DNA of 64,000 bases from Rhyacophila brunnea (Eukaryota; Arthropoda; Insecta; Trichoptera; Rhyacophilidae), in assembly GCA_022495005.1 (NCBI GenBank), contig JAGYXB010001580.1, positions 558,001-622,000 of the forward strand. The letters run 5' to 3'. Within the stretch, counting starts at the first letter, position 1. Each line of letters opens with the position of its first letter. Under the pieces are notes generated by a model. It made no database searches and was not told the DNA's origin. It worked only from the letters and a program-made list of their open reading frames with translations. Positions 36,358 through 47,407 of this stretch are shown here, piece after piece. The translations under genes were made by a program, and so were the position numbers.

Positions 36358-37785
36358 CTAGCTGACCCGGCAAACGTTGCTCTGCCATATAAATTATTTC
36401 TAGTGAATATTTTGGTTGTTAAATAAAAAATAACGAATGCATCGTAAGTGTGTGGGGATGGGATCTATGACTGAAAGAGGAATAGAGCGCTGTAGACGAT
36501 GACCGCCGATAAAAACAAAATTTGAGGCCATTGTAGCCGCAACGTGCATCCACATGATTGATGTCCTCACCGCCCATTAAGTAGATTTGTAAAAATTTAT
36601 GTGGTTCGTAAGGCATTGGCAGCAATGAGCCTACTTTGTGGTATACTTGGCCTTTGATTTTGAACGTAGAATGGAATTGTTGACCATTGCCGCAGTATTG
36701 TGAACTATTTCTGTTGCTCCGAACGAAGTCATTTGGAAGCATGAATTGAATGTGCGAATGGACTTCAGGAACAGGTTTGAATCTGGAACCGTGCCGATGA
36801 GCAAGCCGTTCAATGGTTCTGGTGGTATCTCAATTTCTGGTAGTTGCACTTTTCCTGATGCGCAACACATCCCGGCTGACTCATGTTTGAATTTGAGCGC
36901 ATGACAATGGGAACATTCTTTGTCCATAGCACCAATCAGCACTTTCGGATGAGCGGAATATTCAATATCTGGCTCGTACTCGAATGCGAGACGAAGGAAC
37001 GAAGCGGATGTAAATGTTCGATGTACTTGTTGGCGTTGTCGGTCATTTGCTCTGCGTGTGTTAACTACGAACCGGCGCGCTTGGCTCCGTTCCAATTGTC
37101 GTTGTTGATTTCGTTCAGCTCGTGCCTCTTATGATTGAGATGCACGCAATTGCGACATGCTTACACGCACGTTTTTGTTCTCTTGTTGGATTTGTTCGTC
37201 TGTTCTTTCTGCTCTACTATTTCGCATGTTTGTTGCTTTATTCGTTCGACGGCCTAAATGGCCCCCCTTGCGTCTTGCTGGCATTGTGCACTGTAATACA
37301 CGCACATAAAAATAGATAAATTAAAATAAATCGTACAAAATTTTGCACGCACTGCGTTGTGATATGCCGAATGATATGTCAAAATGACGCGACGCTTCTC
37401 TTGAATTCTTCTCGGACGTAGCGCCATCTGTCATTCAACAACATAAATAATTTCGTTATGTTTGAAATACGAACGACGGTTAAATTTGTTCATACAAAAA
37501 TACTAAAATCCCGATTAAAAAATGGGAGGGTGGAGGTAGGAGGGTGAAAATTTTGGGTTATAGGTGCCAAATAAAAAAAAAATACAAAAAAAAAATTGTC
37601 ATAAAAATAAAAGAAATTTTTTTCTGGATAGAGATACCCGAATCACCTAGCGGTATGAAATATACTTGTTGACCTATTCTCATACCTAACAAATATACAT
37701 AAAAAAATTCATAAAAATCGGTCGAGCCATTTCGGAGGAGTTCGACCACAAACATCGTGACACGAGATTTTTATATATATAGAGA
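36358..37785 (-). mobile_element. Helitron with both ends (1,428 bp, internally deleted)
   Basis: On the minus strand the 5' end TCTCTATATATATAAAAATC starts at 37785 after host A (37786), and the 3' end GCCGGGTCAGCTAG ends at 36358 before host T (36357). Insertion between A and T without duplication is the Helitron rule. A short hairpin (GGCA...TGCC) precedes the 3' end by about 10 bases. It contains a piece of Rep/helicase coding sequence and lacks the rest, so it is non-autonomous. Confidence 0.85.
36419..37135 (-). pseudogene. Helitron helicase-like (Rep N-terminal) protein fragment
   Basis: The minus frame 37095-36631 reads DKECSHCHALKFKHESAGMC, then CCASGKVQLPEIEIPPEPL and FNSCFQMTSFGA. 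Frame 36742-36419 continues with STFKIKGQVYHKVGSLLPMP and HKFLQIYLMG. These are the conserved N-terminal segments (CxxC zinc finger region and following) of insect Helitron helicase-like proteins. The shift between frames near 36660-36690 and the absence of the HUH nuclease and helicase domains make it a broken remnant. In intact elements this protein drives rolling-circle transposition. Confidence 0.85.
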
Positions 37786-38079
37786 TTACTAGCTGAAGTA
37801 CCCGGCTTCGCACAGGGTCGCTTCGTGGTTATATTTATCTTAGATATTTGAAAAATAATAAGAGGTAATTATTTCTTTAATATTAAAATATCTGTGTTAT
37901 ACAATATGGCAATATGAAAATAATTATAATAGGAGTAAAGGTCAAACAAAAGACCACTAAATTAAAATCGAATCCAAAATATGCAAACGTTATTAATGTT
38001 ATTAATATGTAGTAAAAAAAATCAAAATAGCATGGATAAAACAAACAATTAACGTTGTATTTTATATAATACTAATTTA

Positions 38080-39125
38080 GAAACCTTCGCAGGTGTGCGC
38101 ACAACAACTGACAAAAGTTTCATCGCAATCGGATGAATGTTATAGGAACGCATACAAATAGAAGAAGAAGGTGATATTCTAATTCAAAAATCTTCGTGGG
38201 CATGCGCACGACAACTCACCAAATTTTCATTTAGAATAGAAGAAGATAAAATAGAAGAAGAAGGATATGGTTATTCTAATTCAGAAACCTTTGCGGGTTT
38301 TGGCACAATTGTTGACAAAAGTTTTATTGCAATCGGATGAATGGAATAGAAACGCATACGAATAAAAGAATATAAAATAAAAGAAGAAGATGGTTGTACT
38401 AATTCAGAAACCTTTGCGGGTGTTACCACAACAACTGACAAAGGTTTCATCGCAATCGGATGATTAGTATAGGAACCATACGAATAAAAGAAGATATAAT
38501 GAAGAAGAAGATGGTTGTACTAATTCAGAAACCTTTGCAGGTGTTGGTACAACCACTAACAAAAGTTTCATCGCAATCGGATGAATGGTATAGGGACCAC
38601 AAATAAAAGAAGATAGAATGATGAAGAAGAAGAAGAAGAAGGAGATGGTTGTACTTATTCAGAAACCCTTGCGGGTGTTACCACAACAACTGACGAAGGT
38701 TTCATCGCAATCGGATGAATGGTATAGGAACCATACGAATAATGTATAACGTATAAAGAATAATGTATAAAGTATAGAAACCATAAGATATAATGAAGAA
38801 GAAGAAGAAGGTGGTTTTATTAATTCTGAAACCTTTGCAGGTGTTGGCACAACCACTAACGAAAGTTTCATCGCAATCGGATGAATGGTATAGGGACCAT
38901 ACAAATGAAAGAAGATAGAATGATGAAGAAGAAAAAGAAGAAGAAGATAGTTGTACATATTCAGAAACCTTTGCGGGTGTTACCACAACAATTGACGAAG
39001 GTTTCATCACAATCGGATGAATGGTACAGGAACCATACGAATAAAAGAAGATATAATGAAGAAGAAGTAGAAGAAGATGGTTTTTCTAATTCAGAAGCCT
39101 TTGCGGGTGTGCATACAACCACTTA
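38080..39125. repeat. tandem array, about nine units of 85-170 bp
   Basis: Units start with GAAACCTTTGCGGGTGTT or close variants at about 38080, 38200, 38284, 38406, 38528, 38662, 38830, 38965 and 39094. Each contains a 20-base core TTTCATCGCAATCGGATGAA and an AGAAGA-rich spacer of varying length. The core matches AATCGGATGAACGGTATGG at 39259, next to the element end, so the array appears to be an amplified terminal segment. Open frames on either strand follow the repeat and are not genes. Confidence 0.85.
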
Positions 39126-39139
39126 CCAATACGGGACAG

Positions 39140-39313
39140 ACAGAAAGACAGACAGACAAACAGGCATACAGACAGACAGACATTCATTTTTATATATAAG
39201 ATATAGCCTATACTCTTCACGGAAGTGCAAGCAATAAGTTAACAAAGTTTTATCGTAATCGGATGAACGGTATGGCAGTGCATTCAATACGAACAAACAA
39301 ACAAACAAACAAA
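39140..39313. repeat. tetranucleotide microsatellites (CAGA)n and (AAAC)n
   Basis: CAGA-type repeats at 39130-39180 and CAAA repeats at 39292-39312, both directly inside Helitron-like 5' termini. Confidence 0.75.
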
Positions 39314-39334
39314 TATTAATTTTTATATATTAGA

Positions 39335-42020
39335 TTGTACGTTTACGTAAAGTCTACATGATATGTGTCTATTTTTATAATCGCAGTTAGTTACAATCGT
39401 AGTTATCTGTATGTAGATAATATTATGTGCTACTGGAAACATCATAATAGGTTGGTCTTGATATTTAAAAAAAATCCACTATGCAAGTTTACGCAAATTT
39501 AATAATAATTAAAATTGAAATATACTTTTGATATACTTAGTTACGCATTTGAGAGGCCAACCGAAAATGTCATATTTTTAATTTAACTGACAGTGAACAC
39601 GGTAATTTACTCTAAATTTGTAATTTATTTAAATCATGTTAATGACTTTACTAGTTTCATTTAAGTATAGATAGCATCAAGTCAACATTATTGTAAAATG
39701 TAAGGGTATCAAAACTAAAATTTTGATTACTTCTGACTTGTGAAAATCCCATATACCATTGTTATTAGGAACTATTTGCAAAAAGAATACCTGGCAAGTG
39801 AGAAATATGTGTTGGAATTCTACTTTGTTCAAGATGTTTCTAATTTACATAATATATAAGTATTATGTTTTTAGGCTTTTCAAAATGTTATATTTCAATA
39901 AAAATAGTTCTATATTTTTAAATATAGAATATTATATCTATTCAGACTTCAAAAAAATATTTGATCAGGTAAAATGGAATTGTTTGGATAAAACCAATGC
40001 TAACTCAATTTGATATAGGTATGTGATTCAGAATAGGTCAGTATGGTTTTTTTATAAATTAAGGTAAATATAGACGTGAAAAAAATACATGCAGTTAAAC
40101 TAAACTATAGAAACAATAACTTTTTTTTCAGAAGGATTGATTTGACGGTCGTTAAACGTTGACATTCAAATGTAAATCTCAATCGTAAAAAGTTTACATT
40201 ATTCCTTAAAATCCGTGAAATTCAGCAAAATTCAAGAATTAACTAAAAAACCAATAAAAGAAAATCAGAATGACAGACCATTTTGACGGACGCAGGGGCG
40301 TATTTTGAAGGTCGTACATTGTTAAGGGCAAGGTCAAGCGGTCGATGACCTGCGGTGTACTCTCCGGCTTGGTTGGGAATCACCCTGACCGCATCATTCG
40401 TGATGATGATCAGCGAAACCTTAATGCGGTCTGATTGATGCATCTTTGTAATGATAGTGAAAGCAATACTACACAGGTGTTTTCCTCGTCGGAATCAAAG
40501 TGAATTTCGGCAGCATTAGTTTATTTTTTTTACCTTTTATACACCTCAATGATTTTGAACAGGTAAGGGTTTCATTGTTATTCTTAAATTGACTACTTCG
40601 TCATTCAAAATTATACCTACTAAAGTTAAGCAAATTTTTATTATTAACATTTCTACATTTTTTTTAAATTTTAAACAATCAGTAATTAGTGAAAGTTGGG
40701 TATTACATGAGTTCATTGTTATAAGCCAAAAATAATTACCTACTATATATCGATCAATAACATTACTACTGAAGATTAAACCTATGAAATGGCATATGAT
40801 TAAAAAATGAGTTAGGAGCAGTTTTCTCAATATCATCATCATCATAAGAACTTCCTCCATGTCCCCCTGTCCTGGACCAGTGAATATATAATATATGAAT
40901 TTTTATACGACGGGAAAGGATTCGAGACTTCATAGATCGAAGTAGCAGTTTTCTTACCGCCACTTAGTATTTCTCATCGAAAAATAAGAATAAAAGCCCT
41001 CAGATAAATTATTATAAAATAGTGTGTATTTTAAATATATAAATACACGCAACATACCCCTAAAATCAAGTATATAGATATACATTATCCCAATATTGAA
41101 ATGGACAGTGCAGTTAAATAATCAATAATGTATAAAACATTCACTTTTGTTGGAAGCAACTTCCTCACCGCAGCAACTTTTTATTGCGGGATTCTGCGAA
41201 CTTTGCTTCGTTTTATGGCAACATTGACTTTTTGTCGGTTAGTTCGTAATACAATAAATTATCGAAGAGTACCGCCCGATGTGATTATTTACAACGAAAA
41301 AAACATTATATTTTATATTACACAATATGCACCTACTTTATTTTGCCTATATATCAGTGGCGTGCGGACCATAGATGCTGAGAATGCAGCGCATGCCTTA
41401 ATAATTATTCTAAGATATTCAATTATGACGTTATTATATGTATCCATAATACCGATAAAAAATGAATGACATATTAATATCCCGGGTGCCTACTGCTATC
41501 CATGGGATGAGAGACGTTGGTTTTTTGCATGCTTCGTAAGCATGTCCCCACTATTTTAAGACTGCGTTGTCAAGGAACTGATGACAGCAACGTTGCATTC
41601 ATTTTTTTTTTAAATATATTATCAGTAGAAATAATGTAAGTATTTCAAAATTGGAAAATCTTAAAAAGTATTTAAGACACCGCATGCCTTTGCTCTATAG
41701 GTACACATATTATGATTGACGGAATATTATGATAACTATAAAATGTGTATTATTACATATATCTTGATTTATCTTATTCTGATAAACTTATTCGATTCAA
41801 TGGGCAAAATTATCTAATATCATAGAAAATTATCTGATCTATTTATCCATAAAGTTTGTTTTTTGAAAACTTGTTTTCCTTTAATTTGGTGTTGAATCAA
41901 ACGAATTAATTGAAGGACTCAGACAGTGAAGTTTTTTGAAGTTATACTTCTTTGGGCGCGTTTGGAAAATCAGATCAGAGTATATTTTTGGCGTATGACA
42001 TACACATAATTTATTTTTTC
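39335..42020. other. no gene recognised; GC-richer patch 40255-40440
   Basis: AT-rich intron sequence. Bases 40255-40440 are less AT-rich and open on the minus strand (40443-40243), but I do not recognise the peptide. The plus frame 41128-41469 (113 codons) has no known motif. Confidence 0.45.
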
Positions 42021-42029
42021 ACACAAAAA

Positions 42030-42118
42030 AACACACTCGATTGGATTCGAACCACCAATTATTGTTCGGTTATCAACCGAACGCACTACCTTTACGCTAC
42101 AATATGATAATGCAATCG
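42030..42118 (-). repeat. tRNA-like sequence, tRNA-Ile(GAU)-like anticodon arm
   Basis: The minus strand shows an anticodon-arm-like stem TTCGG-TTGATAA-CCGAA and a box B GGTTCGAATCC, with a D-arm-like AAAGGTAGTGCG. The T stem is mismatched and the acceptor stem is not convincing, so a pseudogene or SINE head is more likely than a working tRNA. Confidence 0.4.
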
Positions 42119-42138
42119 TGACGATTGTACAGTATAAT

Positions 42139-42295
42139 ATTATAGTTTAGAATTGTTCCGTTGCCTAGGCAGCGAATTTATTACTGTCAGCCATTTGCAA
42201 TTCCTTTCATAAACAAACTATTAAACCTCATAGTGGCAGTTGTTACTTTTAAAATAAAAACAACGATAAATAATTATATAATTTAATTTTGTCAT
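42139..42295. repeat. interspersed repeat, copy 2 of inverted pair
   Basis: Reverse complement of the repeat at 31145-31315, with several substitutions. Confidence 0.6.
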
Positions 42296-42426
42296 CAGAA
42301 CATATTATTCAATATTACTATTTTTTTGCGTTCTCAGAGAAAATAATGACGAAAACAATACAATTCTTCTTTCAAATTGCTCTTCTGTAAAGTCACCAAT
42401 TAATTGCCACTTACATCCTATTGGTC

Positions 42427-42995
42427 CAGTGGCGAAGGGTGGAGGTAGGCTGTTAAGATCCGCCATAAATAATACACACTAAACTTTGTCAGTCAAACGC
42501 ATCTGTTTTCATTGAACTAAGACTACAATATGGTGTAGATAGTGTTTGTTAGTTTTTAAAATGCAATTAAACACTGCCAAATCCAAACCATAGTAGATAA
42601 TAGGTAGTCAAAAAATATTAGTTTTTTTCTATAAAACATTTTAAAAAATTTCCATTAAACCATACATAACTTTAGGTATTTTATAAATATAAGAATATTT
42701 TTTATCGATTATGGTTTGGTCAGGCAGGGCTTAATGAATTTAAAAAAAACTAACCATCACCATCTGTAATATTACGGAAACTAATAATTATGACTGGAAA
42801 AGTGTGCACTATTTTTGTCGGATTGCCCATAGCATACTAAAACTATTATGGTTTGGTTAGGCAGGGTTTAATTGATTTTCAACTATCTATAAATTGTAGT
42901 CTTCGTCCAATGACAACAAATAAGTAGGAATGACCAAGTTTAGTGTTCACTATTTATGTAGAATCTTAACAGCCTACCTCCACCCTTCGCCACTA
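42427..42995. mobile_element. TIR element, hAT-like MITE (569 bp)
   Basis: Ends CAGTGGCGAAGGGTGGAGG and CCTCCACCCTTCGCCACTA are inverted over about 30 bases (continuing through TAGGCTGTTAAGAT). Flanks CTATTGGT and CTATTGAA may be a decayed 8-bp duplication. Internally a GGTTTGGT(C/T)AGGCAGGG motif occurs twice. No coding capacity. Confidence 0.7.
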
Positions 42996-45179
42996 CTATT
43001 GAATAAGCAACCTTTAACCAATATTCTAACGTAAGATTCTATACCTACAACGAAAAGTTGTATACCGACAAAGCCTTAATCACCGCGTTGAATATTCAGT
43101 AAAATCCCGATGATGATAGCAAATAATCTGCAGCAGTCCGGTATCATGTTACAGGATCCAAACTAACCATAACACTAACGAGGGAAGAAGTTATGAAACC
43201 CGTTCCGCCATGATGGAAGTGATAAATGGACGGCCGGCGGGACACTAAATTTCTGCACGTCCAAGCTTCTTTGCTTCCCCATTATTCAGACTTCAAAATA
43301 AATATATTTACCAATCGGTGGGCTAACGTCAGTTATTATTAAATTTTCAGGCAAACAAATTGGCAAATAATAATAATATATGAGACGCTGTTTTCATTAA
43401 AGCCGTTTTGTATATATATCTTTCACGAGTAACTTTACAATAAAACGTTAAATATAAATGTCGATACTTGTGCTTGATAAGGGAGTGAAACACGTACAGT
43501 AAAGCAATTTTCAAACCATGTATAAATTTAGTACAACAATGTACTTATAGAAAAATATTTTAATCATCTTCAGGAGATACTTATGTACTTAATTATTTTG
43601 AATTGAACAAATATTGACGGTAAACTAACAATATAGCCTTATAGCGCCTGTACACGTGTTTTAAACTATCGTGACAATAATAACTGTTTACACGTAAAAG
43701 TGCTGACTGTCTCTGCAATCTCATTCTTCAAGGGTAAGCGAGACGCGATGTTGTCATTTTATAGTACTATTTGACAGGACGTATTGAAAATCGGTTAACC
43801 TCACAATGAGTAGTTCGTTTTTTTACCGGCAGGTTCGCCATTATCGTTCTACTGCGCAGGCGCAGATCTTACTTGCACATAAAAATTCGGAAGCTTCCAA
43901 ACTTGTTTGATTCATGCAGCAATCTTGCCAACTGCAGGATAATACATGTTTACACATACATTTTCTTATTGTCAACAGTAAATCCATGCTCGTGTAAACG
44001 GGGTAAGTATTACTTTTATGAACTAAAGTTTAACATGACAAAGAAAAAAACACATATCTTGGTACTTATTAGATATTTTGTTTGAATTTTCAAATTTAGA
44101 ACAGAGAGAGAGATTTAAAAAAAATTGTCATACAAATTTTGTTTCTCTTGAATATCTTTATCATTAGTTTTATGCATAGTATCGAAGTAATAATGTTGTG
44201 TATTGCAATAGTAGATTTTTTGGAGGCACCTAGTCACAGAATACGAAAGATATTGAAGACTTAAGATACATTAAATGTGTATAACTTGAAATATTTAATA
44301 TGTACATAGAATCGAAGTTTCAATATAAGCTTTGATATAAAATACAAGATAAATAAATGTTTATTTTAATGATAAGACATATTAAAACCAGAAGTATTAA
44401 ATAATCTCTTTTTGCACATTCAAAAAAAATCACATTACAGTTTGTAACAGTCTTTTGTCAAATCATATATACAGTCGAACTGGGTTATAACGAGGAAGAT
44501 GAGACCAATTGAATTCGCTCGTTATAAGCGTTACTCGTAATATCAGAGAATGTGTATTTTTAATTGAGCGGTCACATACACAAAAAGTCGCAATTCAAAC
44601 AAAGATACACAATTAGAATTTTTACCCGAACCAAGTATGGCATTCATAAACTACAAAAGAAGTTGTTTATTGTAATGATTGCTGGTAGGTACCTACTGAC
44701 TTCAAAATTGATTTTTTGTTGACTTCTTGGATTTTTTACATGCAATTTCAACCATATGCGTGGATACTTTTTCAATATTGTCAGCGAAAACACTAATTAG
44801 GTAGGTACTTAGACACTTAACTAGTGTCATTAACGTAATCCTATCCCGGCGGCATCCTATCCGGCCGGATTTTATTGCTTAGGGTCGAAATGTTTTTAAA
44901 CTATCGACACATTAACAGTTTTAAGAAAAATTTTAACGATATTTTAGCTCGGTATACCCGATAAGTAGCTGGTTATAAAAGTGAATAAATGTATGGAGAA
45001 AATCATAAACTAAAATGTCAACGAATGTTTCCTCGTTACATCCGAAATCTCGCTATATCCGTTATTATTCTTTTCAATGTTTATAAATACGAGGGATTAT
45101 TATTAAGACACTTAATAATCAGTAAAAATGTATTAAATTGCATCTTTCGTTATTCTCCCTTGTAGTATTACACATTACC
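42996..45179. other. no gene; possible decayed TIR elements
   Basis: GTTTACACG-type inverted motifs at about 43650-43700 and 43945-44010 suggest an old element. CAGTCGAACTGGGTTATAACG at 44473 looks like one end of a pogo/Tigger-like element, with no clear partner. No coding sequence recognised. Confidence 0.35.
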
Positions 45180-45183
45180 TTAA

Positions 45184-45696
45184 CGGCCCACATGCTCAAC
45201 GTCGGTCAAAATGGAGATTATATTGTATTTTCAGAGCATAATCCTGGACGTTCCTTAAACGTTGTAGATAATCTATTTATATAATTATATTAAAATGCCT
45301 AATTCTTGTCAAATTTGGGATCACAGAGATTATAAATATAATTTTTATATTAAATATTTCTATTATTTAAATAGTACACAATATTTACTAATGGTTTTAT
45401 AAAAGCGTTTAAAAATTAATAAATCTAAAAAATCTTAACACCGCTGCAAATGGATGTACCGAAATATTACTATATTCTAAAACATTAGATCGAAAGGTTT
45501 AAAAGAATACTATTAATTTTATGTAATAGAATTACTTTATGCAGTCATCAAAAATGTTTAAAATAAAGATAAAGGATAATAAGGCTTCAAAATTATATAA
45601 ATAGATTATCTACAACGTTTAAGGAATGTCCAGGATTATGCTCTGAAAATACCACCAAAAAATCTCCATATTGACCTACGTGGAGCATGTGGGCCC
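45184..45696. mobile_element. piggyBac-like MITE (513 bp) at TTAA
   Basis: Inverted ends of about 110 bp (CGGCCCACATGCTC...ATAATCCTGGACGTTCC at the left and its complement at 45590-45696) are flanked on both sides by TTAA (45180-45183 and 45697-45700). TTAA duplication is the piggyBac signature (Kolobok also uses TTAA). No transposase. Confidence 0.8.
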
Positions 45697-45700
45697 TTAA

Positions 45701-46325
45701 GTTATTTGATAAATATTAATTTAAGAAGAAAACATTAGTTCATCTTAATAGTACTTATGGTATTTTAAATCAAGAGAAAAATGTTCAAAAAAGATGCACT
45801 CACTTATATGTAGTAAATCGTAACACACTAGCATTATTTATTTTCATCCCAAAAAGACTCAAAAGTCTGGAAACATTTTGCTAAAATTAATTAAAAAATC
45901 TCTTGATGAAATACGATCCGATCTCACGTAATTGTAGGGTGGGCCATCCGTACAATTTATTTGTTATAATAACATATATTTATAATAAAAATGCATAGAT
46001 AAAGGCTACAGCAAAGCCATAAACAATAATTACCCACGGGAAGTCTCCATGACTAATTTTATTCCTGCATTTCTCGCAGCTGCATGCCGATGCAATTTGC
46101 AAGGCAACTATTAAATAATCAGAATAATTTATTCAATAATGCAGACTCTATAAAAATTCCTTTTAGATGCATCCCATTTCTTCATAGTGGAATATTAAAT
46201 GCGATGTAATTTAGCAATATGAAGGAATCTGTCAATAAACTATTTTTTTATTCAACGAATAATTCACAATATTTTAAGAATGTAACATTATTTTATTGAA
46301 CAATTTAAAAACATTCATTTATATT
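45701..46325. other. no recognisable feature
   Basis: AT-rich intron sequence. Confidence 0.5.
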
Positions 46326-46327
46326 CG

Positions 46328-46552
46328 ACTATGTCTGATCATAATAAGATCATATGGGCCTCCACAAAGTGGAAGTTTGTATTAACAGATTTTGTTTTTA
46401 CGAGAAATGGATGTCAGCCACTTGCTCAACCTAATAGGTCTACGACTCATACACAAATTGAAAAACAATATGTGTACTTGTCAGACCCAGGATTCGAACC
46501 TGGGACCCACGACGCGAAAGACCTACGTTTAAGCCACGCGGCCATCGTGGGT
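46328..46552 (-). mobile_element. tRNA-derived SINE, copy 4 (near full length)
   Basis: Minus-strand copy. The box B reads GGATTCGAACC on the plus strand at about 46490, and the box A complement AAGCCACGCGGCCATCGTGG lies at 46531-46550. The body and end match copy 3. Confidence 0.85.
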
Positions 46553-46585
46553 AAATATATAATATATAATTATTATATTTTTTTT

Positions 46586-46735
46586 TGACCATGTCCGATC
46601 CTAATAGGATCATATGGGCCTCCACAGAGTGGAGGTTTGTATTAACAGATTTTATTTTTACGAGAAACCGATGACCGCGACTTGTTCAACCTATTAGGTC
46701 CATACTCTGACTCATACACAAATTGAAAATAATAC
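46586..46735 (-). mobile_element. tRNA-derived SINE, copy 5 (head missing)
   Basis: Matches the family from GACCATGTCCGATCCTAATA to CATACACAAATTGAAAATAA but lacks the tRNA-like head. It sits 33 bases after copy 4 in the same orientation. Confidence 0.8.
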
Positions 46736-46754
46736 ATAACCACTAGAAAAAATC

Positions 46755-46852
46755 TCTTTGAAAAAAATACAATTTCCAGCAGAATTCAAACCTGCGCCCC
46801 CGGGATTCGCGCCCATGTTCCCTAACCACTAACCAATACGACGTATCTTATC
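46755..46852 (-). repeat. tRNA-like sequence (different SINE family)
   Basis: The minus strand reads TATTGGTTAGTGGTTAGGG (box A style) and CAGGTTTGAATTCTGC (box B style) about 38 bases apart, then an AATTGTATTTTTTTC tail. Its body differs from the main SINE family. Confidence 0.45.
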
Positions 46853-47187
46853 TAATTGCGGCAAAGTTAAGTTTGTATTTAATATAAATGTTTTTTATAT
46901 AAAAATAGGTACCTATATAATGAAAAACGGAATAAGAGTTTAATTTTATAGTTGACTAACGATCACCCACGACTTTACCCGCGTGAAATAGTATTTATAT
47001 TATTAAATAATATTTGTAATAAAATACAATGAAGAAATAAACTGACACGTATTAATTGTTCGATATAGTCGCGCACTGGTCTACCATACCTCGCCCAATA
47101 TTGTTGCAAGCCCATTACATTCAAAAAGTTTCGCATGAGATATCCAGAATCAAGATAAAAATCTACTAAAAATATATTTAGCTGGTA
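46853..47187. other. no recognisable feature
   Basis: AT-rich; the open frame on the minus strand runs partly through the neighbouring SINE and is not a gene. Confidence 0.45.
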
Positions 47188-47407
47188 CCAACAATGGCCG
47201 CACGGCTTAAGCGTGGGTCCCAGGTTCGAATCCTGCGTCTGACAAGTACACATAATTATTGTTTTTCAATTTATGTATGAGTCAGAGTATGGACCCAATA
47301 AGTTGAGCAAGTGGCTGATATCCATTTCTCGTAAAAACCAAATCTGTTTATACAAACCTCTACTCTGTGGAGGCCCATTTGATCCTATTAGGATCTGACA
47401 TGGTCGA
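47188..47407 (+). mobile_element. tRNA-derived SINE, copy 6
   Basis: Box A ATGGCCGCACGGCTTAAGCG and box B GGTTCGAATCCTGCG are closer together than in the other copies (about 15 bases deleted in the anticodon part). The body and end (ATCTGACATGGTC) are complete. Confidence 0.8.

Larger units (their letters stand above)
37789..39334 (-). mobile_element. second Helitron-like element, head-to-tail with the first
   Basis: On the minus strand a 5' end TCTAATATATAAAAATTAA starts at 39334 after host A. A 3' end reading CCGGGTACTTCAGCTAG finishes at 37789 before T. Only three bases (TAA) separate this CTAG from the 5' TC of the Helitron at 37785. A second 5'-end-like sequence TCTTATATATAAAAATGAAT occurs near 39205, followed by (CTGT)n. 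No coding sequence. Most of its length is a tandem array. Confidence 0.65.

Noticed and set aside
38080..39125. CRISPR-like array
   Set aside because: Units are long, of variable length and similar throughout, with no short identical repeat plus unique spacer pattern. The genome is clearly animal.
38659..39237. Three open frames across the tandem array
   Set aside because: They track the tandem units and their AGAAGA spacers, are low complexity and have no homology.
42030..42118. A functional tRNA-Ile gene
   Set aside because: The anticodon arm looks good, but T-stem mismatches and no acceptor stem make a working tRNA unlikely.
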